This document shows positions 17,724 to 26,147 of a DNA stretch of 64,000 nt, piece after piece (the stretch's first letter is position 1; each line of letters opens with the position of its first letter). Under the pieces are notes generated by a model. The model saw nothing but the letters and a program-made list of their open reading frames with translations, was not told where the DNA came from and did no database searches. This DNA comes from an uncultured Porphyromonadaceae bacterium (lineage in GTDB: Bacteria; Bacteroidota; Bacteroidia; Bacteroidales; Muribaculaceae), in NCBI GenBank assembly GCA_937989585.1, contig CALKRW010000042.1:3453-67452 (forward strand), in the 5' to 3' direction. The position numbers and the translations under genes were made by a program.

Positions 17724-20153
17724 ATGAAATTCAACCTCTTCAATAAGAACAAAAAGAAATCCGCGCACCACTCGCCGCAGGTGCCGGTCTCGCGTGAGCC
17801 CATGACCGATCAGCAGCGCCGTTATGCGCGTGACCTGAAGGTAGTCAAGTGGATGTGGATTATTTTTGGCTCGCTAGCCGGCCTTGTCCTGATATTCTTC
17901 ATTCTGGTCTATAACGGCATAATCGGGTATATGCCTCCGGTAGAGGAACTTAAGAATCCGAAGGATCAGTTCGCGTCCGTAGTCTACTCGGCCGACGGCG
18001 AGGAGATGGGACGATTCTTCCGCAATACCGGAAACCGCCTGTATGCCGACTATGATGAAATATCGCAGCATGTCGTCGACGCTCTTGTCGCCACAGAGGA
18101 CGAGCGCTTCGAGGAACATTCGGGCATCGATGTCAAGGCCCTCGGCCGCGCCATAGTCAAGACCGTCATACTCCGGCAGAAGAGCGCGGGCGGCGGCTCG
18201 ACAATCACCCAGCAGCTGGCGAAGCAACTTTATACACCGCCGTCCAAGGGTTTCCTTGACCGCGCGATGCAGAAACCCATCGAATGGATGATAGCAATCA
18301 AACTCGAGCGTTATTACTCGAAGGAAGAAATCATCAAGATGTACCTCAATCAGTTCGATTTCCTGTACAATGCCGTCGGCATAAAGTCGGCCGCTCAGGT
18401 CTATTTCAATAAGGAGGCCCGCAACCTCAACATACAGGAAGCCGCCCTGCTTGTAGGCATGGTCAAGAACCCGACATATTATAATCCCGTGCGGCAGCCC
18501 GAGCGCGCGCTGGCACGCCGTAATGTTGTTCTCGAACAGATGGCGAAGGCCGGAAAGATATCTCAGGCAGAATGTGACTCACTCTCCAGGCTGCCGCTCG
18601 GCCTCGACTTCCACCGCATCGACCACAAGGAGGGCGTGGCGCCCTACTTCCGCGAGGAACTGCGCCGAGTGCTGACGGCAAAGAAGCCTGAACGCACCGA
18701 CTATCCTTCGTGGGACAAGCAGTCGTATGTGGATGATTCGATAGCCTGGGCCAACAATCCCCTCTATGGATGGATTCAGAAGAATCCGAAGGCGGACGGG
18801 TCATATTATGACCTTTACAATGACGGCCTGCGCATATATACTACAATCGACTCCCGCATGCAGCGTTATGCCGAGGAGGCAGTGCGCGAACACATGTCCG
18901 ACCTTCAGCGCCGTTTCGACCGCGAGAAGAAAGGCATGCCCTACACGTCGAATACAGATGAACTTTCGACATCGGGACGTAACCGCCTGATCCGTAACGC
19001 CATCACTCAGAGCGAACGCTACCGCATCGCCAAACTCGCCGGTAAGAGCGAATCGGAAATCGACAAGGAGTTCCATACTCCGGTCGAGATGACCCTTTTC
19101 TCATATGACGGTCCTGTGGACAAGACCATGACACCGTACGACTCGGTGCTCTATGTCAAATCGTTCCTGCGCACCGGCATGATGTCGATGGATCCCCGCA
19201 ACGGATATGTAAAGGCATATGTCGGAGGTCCTGACTACCGCTTCTTCCAGTATGACATGGTCTCGAAAGGACGCCGTCAGGTAGGCTCGACCATCAAGCC
19301 GTTCCTCTACACCCTTGCCATGGAGGATGACTATACACCGTGCTCGACTTTCTCCAACACCCAGCCTGTATTCCAGCTTCCCGACGGCAAGACATGGGCG
19401 CCCCGAAACTCGGGCTCGTCGCGTGTTGGCGAGATGGTTGACCTGAGGTGGGCGCTCACCAATTCCAACAACTGGATTTCGGCACGTGTGCTTCATGAAG
19501 TGGGACCCACGCGCCTTGTGCAACTCATGCACCGTCTGGGAATCACGAACCAGATTCCTGCTGTAATTTCCCTTTCCCTCGGCCCGAGCGAGGTTTCGGT
19601 CCGCGAGATGGTGGGAGCATATTCGGCCTTTGCCAACAAGGGCATGCGTTCCGAACCTATCTTCGTTACTGCCATAACCGACAACAAGGGCAACATCCTC
19701 GCCCGTTTCTCGCCGATTCAGAGCGAGGTCATCAGCGAGAAGGCCTATTACCGCATTCTATCCATACTACTCAATGTCGTTGACTCGGGTACGGGCAACC
19801 GTCTGCGCCGCGGACCGTACAACCTGACGGCCCAGACAGGCGGCAAGACCGGTACAACCAACTATAATGCAGACGGCTGGTTCATGGGCTTTACACCCGA
19901 ACTTGTCACCGGTGTGTGGGTCGGCGGCGATGAACGTTACATACATTTCAATTCAATGCGAGACGGACAGGGTGCGGAGATGGCGCTGCCTATCTACGGC
20001 CTTTTCATGAAGAAGGTCTACGGTGATCCTCACCTTCAGATGTCCCAGTCGGTACGCTTCAACTTCCCGCCGGACGTTGACCTCTGCGGCGGCCTGTTCG
20101 ACAACGAGGTCGAGGAGGTAGAGGAAGTCTCGGTAGAAGACGTTTTCGACTGA
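17724..20153 (+). CDS. mrcA: Penicillin-binding protein 1A (bifunctional)
   Basis: An 809-residue class A penicillin-binding protein that polymerises glycan strands and cross-links peptidoglycan. Order of parts: a basic cytoplasmic tail, a membrane anchor at about 42-63, and a GT51 transglycosylase domain with ATEDERFEEHSGID (catalytic Glu125) and GGGSTITQQLAKQL. The transpeptidase domain has SxxK in GSTIKPFLY, SxN in TNSNNWIS and KTGTT. It ends in an acidic tail (EVEEVEEVSVEDVFD), possibly a protein-binding segment. The start at 17724 (MKFNLFNKNKKK) is chosen because an upstream ATG at 17667 lies only 5 nt past the -7 box. Confidence 0.96.
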   Translation: MKFNLFNKNKKKSAHHSPQVPVSREPMTDQQRRYARDLKVVKWMWIIFGSLAGLVLIFFILVYNGIIGYMPPVEELKNPKDQFASVVYSADGEEMGRFFRNTGNRLYADYDEISQHVVDALVATEDERFEEHSGIDVKALGRAIVKTVILRQKSAGGGSTITQQLAKQLYTPPSKGFLDRAMQKPIEWMIAIKLERYYSKEEIIKMYLNQFDFLYNAVGIKSAAQVYFNKEARNLNIQEAALLVGMVKNPTYYNPVRQPERALARRNVVLEQMAKAGKISQAECDSLSRLPLGLDFHRIDHKEGVAPYFREELRRVLTAKKPERTDYPSWDKQSYVDDSIAWANNPLYGWIQKNPKADGSYYDLYNDGLRIYTTIDSRMQRYAEEAVREHMSDLQRRFDREKKGMPYTSNTDELSTSGRNRLIRNAITQSERYRIAKLAGKSESEIDKEFHTPVEMTLFSYDGPVDKTMTPYDSVLYVKSFLRTGMMSMDPRNGYVKAYVGGPDYRFFQYDMVSKGRRQVGSTIKPFLYTLAMEDDYTPCSTFSNTQPVFQLPDGKTWAPRNSGSSRVGEMVDLRWALTNSNNWISARVLHEVGPTRLVQLMHRLGITNQIPAVISLSLGPSEVSVREMVGAYSAFANKGMRSEPIFVTAITDNKGNILARFSPIQSEVISEKAYYRILSILLNVVDSGTGNRLRRGPYNLTAQTGGKTGTTNYNADGWFMGFTPELVTGVWVGGDERYIHFNSMRDGQGAEMALPIYGLFMKKVYGDPHLQMSQSVRFNFPPDVDLCGGLFDNEVEEVEEVSVEDVFD

Positions 20154-20211
20154 TTATTCAGAATCAGTACGATTATCCACACCGCACACACGTTTCCACT
20201 AAATAGATATT

Positions 20212-20251
20212 CAAAAGGCTGCTTCGCGAAATTCATGTGAAGCAGCCTTTG
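20212..20251. terminator. Bidirectional terminator between PBP1A and holA
   Basis: Arms CAAAAGGCTGCTTC (20212-20225) and GAAGCAGCCTTTG (20239-20251) pair over 12-13 bp with a 13-nt loop. It lies between two convergent genes. Confidence 0.85.
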
Positions 20252-20273
20252 ATGTATGGTCAGGAGGGAGCGT

Positions 20274-21314
20274 TTAACGTTGCCAAAGATTGCCCGGAGC
20301 CGACAGTATGTGGAAAATAAGTTCCCGCAGCAACTGATACTCGTTCTGTCGCGATCCGCATCCTTTGCTCTGGGCAGCGAAACGGCGTATCGCACGAATG
20401 ATCTCAATAACCTGGAAAGCGTTGTAGTTGCGCCTTCCAGCGTCGTATCGCCTCATGGCAAAAGAGTTTTTCACACCCAGAGCCTGCATAAGCGCTGAAG
20501 GACTCTTGTCTTTCACGAAATATGTTATCATCAGGTCCGAGAAGTAGGAAAAAATGGACGCGACCACAAGCACAGTGGGATTGTTCTTCGGGTTTGCACG
20601 GAAATAGTCCGCTATGCGGAAGGCCTTGGCTGCGTCGCGGGTTGCGAGGGCGTCGACGAGTTCGAAAGAATTGAAATCCTTAGAGAAACCGATGTTGCGT
20701 TCGATTGATTCGGGCGTCACCTGCGCTCCGGCACCGAGGATGGTAGTGAGTTTCTCGATTTCGTTATACAGTCGGCTCAGGTCTGTACCGACAAATTCCT
20801 TCAGCATCTCCAGTGCCTTGGGGTCTGCTGTCAGTCCCCGGTCTGCGATTAGTTGCGATATATATCCGCCAATCTGGCTTTCGTAAACTTTTTTAGACTC
20901 GAAGACGGTGGCTCTGGATTTCTTGACAGCGTCAAGCAGTTCCTTGCCTTTGGCCTTCTGACCGCGGAATGCAATCACAAGTACAGTCTGAGGCGAAGGC
21001 TCGGCGACATATTTGGCGAGTTTCTGCAACTGGTCGGCGCGTGCGGCCTGGCATTCCTTTATGATTACGACCTGACGGTCGGCCATCATAGGGTAGCGGC
21101 GACATATGTCTATCGCCGTCAGCATCTCGGTCTGTGGAGCGTAGAGCACATACTGGTTGAATTCTTTTTCCTCGTCGGTCAGAATGTTTTCGAACTCCTT
21201 GACCAGCCGGTCGGTGAAGTATCCTTCCTCGCCGTGCAAAAGATACACGGGCGAAAGTCGTTTTGCTTTGATTTCGCTTTTCAGCGATGCAAATGTTGGG
21301 GCGGCTGTTGCCAT
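20274..21314 (-). CDS. holA: DNA polymerase III, delta subunit
   Basis: A 346-residue delta subunit of the clamp loader, which opens the beta clamp during replication. It has the family start (SPVYLLHGEEGYFTDRLVKEF), the RRYPMMADRQVVIIKECQ segment and the C-terminal helical domain with the usual FxxVDALATRD and LVVASIFSYFSDL stretches. The normal degenerate P-loop region lacks a usable Walker A, as expected for delta. Divergent from the HsdR-N protein with only 64 bp between starts, an arrangement I associate with Bacteroidota. Confidence 0.95.
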   Translation of the reverse strand: MATAAPTFASLKSEIKAKRLSPVYLLHGEEGYFTDRLVKEFENILTDEEKEFNQYVLYAPQTEMLTAIDICRRYPMMADRQVVIIKECQAARADQLQKLAKYVAEPSPQTVLVIAFRGQKAKGKELLDAVKKSRATVFESKKVYESQIGGYISQLIADRGLTADPKALEMLKEFVGTDLSRLYNEIEKLTTILGAGAQVTPESIERNIGFSKDFNSFELVDALATRDAAKAFRIADYFRANPKNNPTVLVVASIFSYFSDLMITYFVKDKSPSALMQALGVKNSFAMRRYDAGRRNYNAFQVIEIIRAIRRFAAQSKGCGSRQNEYQLLRELIFHILSAPGNLWQR

Positions 21315-21378
21315 TGTTTTGTTTCCTGCGGTTTATTTTTGTAAATTTACACAGTTTTTCCGAACTGTACAAAAAATT

Positions 21379-21852
21379 ATGGAAGAAGCGCCCAGACTCA
21401 ATCTACCGGATATGCCCCTGCATATGCGTCCCGACAGAAAGGGACGCGTGGAGATTTACGACGTGTTCCGTCGCCGATGGGTTGTACGCACACCCGAAGA
21501 GTATGTGCGGCAGCGCTTTCTGCATTATATGGTGCGTTCGCTGACTTATTCGCCACACAGGATAGCGGTAGAGCGAGGGTTTACCTTTAACGGCACACAG
21601 AGGCGCTTCGACGCCATGGCCTTTGACGATTTCGGCAATCCTCTCGCGATAATGGAATTCAAGGCGCCACAGATATCCGTCACCCAGAAGACTTTCGACC
21701 AGATAGTGCGGTACAACATGGTCCTGAAAGCACCTTATCTTATAGTTTCCAATGGATTGAGCCACTTTTGTGTCCACGTCTCGCTTGAGGATGGTACTTA
21801 TGACTTCATGAATTCGATTCCGCTGTATTCCGACATCAGGAGCGGAACATGA
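21379..21852 (+). CDS. Stand-alone HsdR N-terminal (type I restriction nuclease-like) domain protein
   Basis: A 157-residue protein matching the N-terminal nuclease-like domain of type I restriction R subunits. The PD-(D/E)xK core is readable: FDAMAFDDFGNPLAIMEFKAPQ gives Asp in RRFDAM and the Glu-x-Lys pair in EFKA. There is no helicase, methylase or specificity gene nearby, so this is not a restriction system. Such orphan proteins are common beside holA in Bacteroidota and may act in DNA maintenance. I take the ATG at 21379 (MEEAPRLNLPDMPLHMRP); the open frame reaches back into holA but that part has no family match. Confidence 0.82.
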   Translation: MEEAPRLNLPDMPLHMRPDRKGRVEIYDVFRRRWVVRTPEEYVRQRFLHYMVRSLTYSPHRIAVERGFTFNGTQRRFDAMAFDDFGNPLAIMEFKAPQISVTQKTFDQIVRYNMVLKAPYLIVSNGLSHFCVHVSLEDGTYDFMNSIPLYSDIRSGT

Positions 21853-21921
21853 AATTTTTTTCGAAAAGTCTGTAATTATATTCGTTCAGTGGCGTCTAAT
21901 GCTATAGAAAACCAATTCCGG

Positions 21922-22443
21922 ATGAAATCAAGGAGCGACATAGAGAAAAGGTTCCTGCATGAGATTGCCCTGTACGACGGTACTATACGGAGCATCTGTT
22001 TCATGCATTCGTCTCCGTCGTCGCCATTCGACGACCTTTATCAGGAGACAATGGTCAACCTGTGGCGCGGTTTTGCAAATTTCCGTGGCGAAAGTTCCAT
22101 GAACACGTGGATTTATCGCGTCACTATCAATACATGTATCACATGGCTACGTCATAACCGCCGTCACGACGAGACGACATCAATCGACCAGGCCATGGAA
22201 ATGATACCTGACTCTTTCGATGAGGAAAGGCGTCGAGACCTTGCTGATATGTATATGCTAATCTCGAAACTCGACCCGTTGGAAAAATCCATAGTAATGA
22301 TGTGGCTGGACGAAAGTTCCTACGACGAGATTGCCGCTGTGACAGGACTGACCCGCGGTGCTGTGGCAACAAGACTCAACCGCATCAAGCATAAACTCAG
22401 TGAGGCTGAAAGTAACCTTAACTCATCCTCCGATCACCCATAG
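21922..22443 (+). CDS. ECF-type RNA polymerase sigma factor
   Basis: A sigma-70 family factor of about 173 residues. Region 2 is visible as FDDLYQETMVNLWRGFANFRGES and STWIYRVTINTCITWLRHN-like sequence. Region 4 follows in LDPLEKSIVMMWLDESSYDEIAAVTGL and TRGAVATRLNRIKHKL, the DNA-reading helix-turn-helix. It probably directs a small stress regulon and its own operon. The ATG at 21922 is chosen; a GTG at 21889 is possible and would add 11 residues. The downstream membrane protein starts 13 bp after the stop and is the likely regulator. Confidence 0.88.
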   Translation: MKSRSDIEKRFLHEIALYDGTIRSICFMHSSPSSPFDDLYQETMVNLWRGFANFRGESSMNTWIYRVTINTCITWLRHNRRHDETTSIDQAMEMIPDSFDEERRRDLADMYMLISKLDPLEKSIVMMWLDESSYDEIAAVTGLTRGAVATRLNRIKHKLSEAESNLNSSSDHP

Positions 22444-22456
22444 ACCTATTGACACT

Positions 22457-23029
22457 ATGACATTAGATAACCTTAAAGCGAAATGGCAGGATGCTAAGAT
22501 GACTTCTGCGGAGCGAGACGTCGAAATGCGCCGTCTGGCCTCTGAAATAGATGTGCTTGCCCGTAGCCGGTCTGCCGCCGAGCGACTGGCAGGCGGATAC
22601 CTGCGCAAAGGCATCCTGCTTCTGTTTCTTGGAGTATTCTGTATAATTTCCCTTGCGAAGAATTTCCACCTCCATGAATATACCCTCTGGATTTACGGAA
22701 TAACATTTCTGTTCGCGTTCATCTGTAATATGATTTCATGGCATCGCGTGAGTCATGCCAAAATCTACGATCTTCCCGTGGTCGATGCCCAGCGCGAAGT
22801 CATTTCCCTGCGGAGACTGATCTACCGGCTGCGGATTGCAAATATATTTTTCGCCATTCCATGTCTTGTGACCCTGTTCATGGATTTTGCCAATGAATCG
22901 GACAGCATGGTTCTCTGGAGTGCTGTAATAGGAGCCGTTGTCGGGCTGGTCCTGGCCGGTCTTATCTGCAGCAGGACACGTCGGCAATTCCGTGAGATGA
23001 TCGCACCCTTCACTCGGGAAAGTGAGTGA
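22457..23029 (+). CDS. Four-helix membrane protein, probable anti-sigma partner
   Basis: A 190-residue membrane protein. A basic, helical N-terminal domain of about 48 residues (LKAKWQDAKMTSAERDVEMRRL) would be cytoplasmic. It is followed by predicted membrane helices at about 50-68, 76-95, 127-144 and 151-171, and a short charged tail. It sits 13 bp after an ECF sigma gene and is probably in the same transcript. By position it is likely to hold the sigma factor at the membrane, but it lacks the classical zinc anti-sigma motif (HxxxCxxC), so this is inference. Start at 22457; the longer frame upstream overlaps the sigma gene. Confidence 0.75.
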   Translation: MTLDNLKAKWQDAKMTSAERDVEMRRLASEIDVLARSRSAAERLAGGYLRKGILLLFLGVFCIISLAKNFHLHEYTLWIYGITFLFAFICNMISWHRVSHAKIYDLPVVDAQREVISLRRLIYRLRIANIFFAIPCLVTLFMDFANESDSMVLWSAVIGAVVGLVLAGLICSRTRRQFREMIAPFTRESE

Positions 23030-23066
23030 GGGAAATCTTGCGGAGTTGTTAATATGGATGAAAGTT

Positions 23067-25025
23067 TCAGCGATTGAACAGACGGGAGATGTCTTCGGCT
23101 CCCATGATGCGGATTACAGGCAGTCCGTCGGGGGTATAGCCGGGAGCGGGGAGCCGGAACAGGTCTGTGACAAGACGTTCCATTTCCTCGGGTGTGAGGC
23201 GGGTGTTTCCTCTCATTGCTGATGCTTTTGCCAGTGATAGAGCCACATGGCGATGCCATGCCGATTTGTCTGAATCGCAGGCTGTTTCTTCTGCGATATC
23301 TGCGATCACACTGCGGAACGTCTCGGCGGCAGAGGCAGGTCCGAGTACTGAAGGTATGGCCTTTAACACCCATACGGCCGAGGAGCCTTCCCGTTCGGCA
23401 TGGAAACCGATTTCCTCAAGCGTGGATATGTTGCCTGCAGCAATTGCCGACGCCGCTGCGTCTAATTCGACAGATTCTTCTATCAGCAGGTACTGAGAAG
23501 AAAGGCTGTTGCCATCAAGTTTCTCCAGTATAGAGGTATAAAGTATAAGCACATTCGCACGATGCTGGTCGATGAACATCAGTCCTGATTTCGAGTCGGT
23601 CACAAGGTATCGCCCGCGACATTGAATCATGTCACGCGAAAAACCGTGATTCTCGGCAATCTTGTCAAAACTCGGATTATGGCTGTTGTCATCAAAGGAT
23701 AACTTTCCGTGTATCGCGTCATCTTCAATAACGGAGTCCGATTTGTCATTACCGCCGGCGGTTTCGGAATTATCTCCGGTCTTGGAGAGGAATGAGTCGT
23801 AAAGTTTATCCCAGTCACGGGTATTGCGGTTCAGTGCCGATGCTCTGCCGCTGTTTCCCGTGAAGATTCGGCTCTGTACGGGAATGTTCTCAGGCTTCGC
23901 CAATAAATCGTCAAAGGGATTATATGACGGATCGAGTTCATCGCTGACAGGCGAGACCGGCACATCCTCCCGGGGGACACATGGAGGAATGTCGGGTACA
24001 TCGCTGGCATCAAAGTCAATTGATGGACCGACATTGAATTTGCCGAGAGATTCCTTGATGGCCGCAGTCAGAATCTGAAAGACTAGTTGTTCGTCCTCGA
24101 ACTTGATCTCATGTTTCTGGGGATGTATATTTACATCTATCCGGTCTGGCTCAAGTTCGAAACTTATGAAATAATTCGGCTGGACGTCAGCCGAGATAAG
24201 GTCCTTGTAGCAGTTTAGTACCGCGCGGTGGAAATATGGATGGCGCATGTTGCGTCCGTTGACGAAGAAGTATTGCAGGGCACCGCGTCTGCGGGCGGCC
24301 TCGGGCAAGCCGATGTAACCGCTTATCTTTACGATACCGGCTGATGTCTCGAGCGGAATTATGCCTTGTTCAACGGTTTTGCCGAACAGGGCACCTATAC
24401 GTTTTTTCAAGGGAGACTGGAGCATCTGGTGCACGAGTTGGCCATTGTGCGTAAGCGAGAACTCGACATTGGTGTTAACCAGTGCCAGACGTTCGAACTC
24501 ATGCATTATGTGGGTCATCTCCTGGGCATCCTTCTTAAGGAAGCGTCGCCTTGCAACGAAGTTATAGAAAAGGTTCCTGACCATTATATTGGTGCCTCTC
24601 GTGCATACGCAAGGTTCCTGTGACACTACGTCCGAAGCGCGGATGTGCAACTCGGTTCCTATAGAATCCTCCGGACGCATGGTTCGCATCTCGACCTCAC
24701 TTACCGCGGCTATGGACGGGAGAGCCTCGCCGCGGAAGCCCATTGTGTGGAGCATGAACAGATCGTCGGCCTTGCGTATCTTTGATGTCGCATGTCGCTC
24801 GAATGCCAGACGGGCATCTGTTGTAGACATGCCGCAACCGTTGTCAATGACCTGTATCAGAGTCTTCCCGGCATCTTTCAGTACAATCTGCACTGCAGTG
24901 GCGCCGGCGTCTATGGCATTTTCCACAAGTTCCTTAATGACCGAGGCGGGACGCTGTATCACCTCCCCGGCAGCAATCTGGTTTGCCACCGAATCAGGCA
25001 GGAGTCTGATGATATCCTCGGTCAT
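23067..25025 (-). CDS. mutL: DNA mismatch repair protein MutL
   Basis: A 652-residue MutL, which couples MutS recognition to strand incision or helicase loading. The GHKL ATPase half has ELVENAIDAGAT, DNGCGMS, GFRGEALPSIAAVS and the Bergerat-fold end around residue 330. A long acidic linker (about 340-450) leads to the C-terminal dimerisation domain. The usual endonuclease motif (DQHA-x2-E-x4-E) reads here as DQHRANVLILYT, lacking both glutamates, and the later CPHGRP-type motif reads TPDGLP. This suggests a nicking-deficient protein or a different metal site. It is the last gene of the guaA operon, 39 bp after its neighbour. Confidence 0.95.
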   Translation of the reverse strand: MTEDIIRLLPDSVANQIAAGEVIQRPASVIKELVENAIDAGATAVQIVLKDAGKTLIQVIDNGCGMSTTDARLAFERHATSKIRKADDLFMLHTMGFRGEALPSIAAVSEVEMRTMRPEDSIGTELHIRASDVVSQEPCVCTRGTNIMVRNLFYNFVARRRFLKKDAQEMTHIMHEFERLALVNTNVEFSLTHNGQLVHQMLQSPLKKRIGALFGKTVEQGIIPLETSAGIVKISGYIGLPEAARRRGALQYFFVNGRNMRHPYFHRAVLNCYKDLISADVQPNYFISFELEPDRIDVNIHPQKHEIKFEDEQLVFQILTAAIKESLGKFNVGPSIDFDASDVPDIPPCVPREDVPVSPVSDELDPSYNPFDDLLAKPENIPVQSRIFTGNSGRASALNRNTRDWDKLYDSFLSKTGDNSETAGGNDKSDSVIEDDAIHGKLSFDDNSHNPSFDKIAENHGFSRDMIQCRGRYLVTDSKSGLMFIDQHRANVLILYTSILEKLDGNSLSSQYLLIEESVELDAAASAIAAGNISTLEEIGFHAEREGSSAVWVLKAIPSVLGPASAAETFRSVIADIAEETACDSDKSAWHRHVALSLAKASAMRGNTRLTPEEMERLVTDLFRLPAPGYTPDGLPVIRIMGAEDISRLFNR

Positions 25026-25064
25026 AACGGATTGATGCTTATATATAAACTGGTTGATGCTGGA

Positions 25065-26123
25065 TTATTCGTAATAACTTATTGTGCGGACTTCAGAGGC
25101 TTCGTCCGAGTTCTGTTGCTGATTTCCGTATTCGTCGTTGTAGTACGCTGTCCTCTTGATTTTGCGGGATGTCCAGTTATGCCGGTTGTCAAATTCGTAG
25201 TCGGTGTATTCGAATTCCAGTCTCTGGTCATAATTGTTGGTGACTATCATCTCGCTTATCGTACCGTCCGGCGAATATTTTATTCTTGCCTGTCGTATCT
25301 CGCCGTTAGGCAAGTTCAGGATAAACCCTACATAACGTTTGCGGCTATCCAGCTGATACTCGAAGGTCGCTGTGCCACCTTCTCCGTCATCGACATCAGC
25401 CGCAACTATATAGCCCTCGCCGTTGCGTTTCACTTTCTGAAACTCGTTGGTGGTCATGTTTCCCAATGCATCGAACTCTGTCGAGCCATTAGGACTGACG
25501 CATTTGCGTACGCGTCCGTGAAGATCGCTGAAAGCGAGATCGGGTGTTGCAACATCCTGGGCACTGCTCCGTTCCTCGATGACAGTCACATCATCGACGG
25601 TATTGTCCTCGTCTTCTGAGTCTGACTCGTCCTCGACGTTTTCAGTGCCTCCCAATGTCTCGGACGTCCGGAATCCGAACCAATATACGGCTCCCGCGCC
25701 AAGTAACAAAGCGGCCAGAACAGGACCGAGCCATATCCATACGGAGCGTTTCCTCACCATATGGGTTTCCGGACCAACAAACATTGTCTCTTTCTCGGAT
25801 TCGAGATCCTCACCGGGAAGAAAGGCGTTCTCGGCAGACTGCCGGGCCTCGGCATGCACCGTGTCGTCAGTCGTCATTGTTGCGGCATCATCGTCGAGAA
25901 TATGGGTATCGGAATCCTCCTCATAAATCTGAGTACTTGAATCCTCTTCAGGTATACGAATTGCCGTATCCTCGTCATCGATGATCTGAGTGCATGAGTC
26001 GTCATCGTCCCTTACCGGGCCGTTTGTCGACCCGGCATCAAATTTTGTTCCGCAGCTGGAGCAGAAAGCGTCGGATGCATTTACAAGCGCGCCACAGTTG
26101 GGGCAGACTTTCCGGATGTCCAT
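25065..26123 (-). CDS. Zinc-ribbon membrane protein with acidic Thr-rich repeats
   Basis: A 352-residue protein of unknown function. It has an N-terminal zinc ribbon with Cys7, Cys10, Cys21 and Cys24 (CPNCGA...CSSCGTKF). Residues 41-88 are an acidic segment with five imperfect 8-11-residue units, each placing a Thr after acidic residues (CTQI, DTAI, STQI, DTHI, ATMT). One membrane helix spans about 128-150, and an extracytoplasmic C-terminal domain of about 150 residues is rich in beta strands (RVRKCVSPNGSTEFDALGN). The Thr units look like possible Ser/Thr-kinase targets or FHA-binding sites; that is inference. It lies between guaA (24 bp) and mutL (39 bp) in one operon. Confidence 0.78.
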   Translation of the reverse strand: MDIRKVCPNCGALVNASDAFCSSCGTKFDAGSTNGPVRDDDDSCTQIIDDEDTAIRIPEEDSSTQIYEEDSDTHILDDDAATMTTDDTVHAEARQSAENAFLPGEDLESEKETMFVGPETHMVRKRSVWIWLGPVLAALLLGAGAVYWFGFRTSETLGGTENVEDESDSEDEDNTVDDVTVIEERSSAQDVATPDLAFSDLHGRVRKCVSPNGSTEFDALGNMTTNEFQKVKRNGEGYIVAADVDDGEGGTATFEYQLDSRKRYVGFILNLPNGEIRQARIKYSPDGTISEMIVTNNYDQRLEFEYTDYEFDNRHNWTSRKIKRTAYYNDEYGNQQQNSDEASEVRTISYYE

Positions 26124-26147
26124 GGCTATTTACCTTTATAGGTTAGA

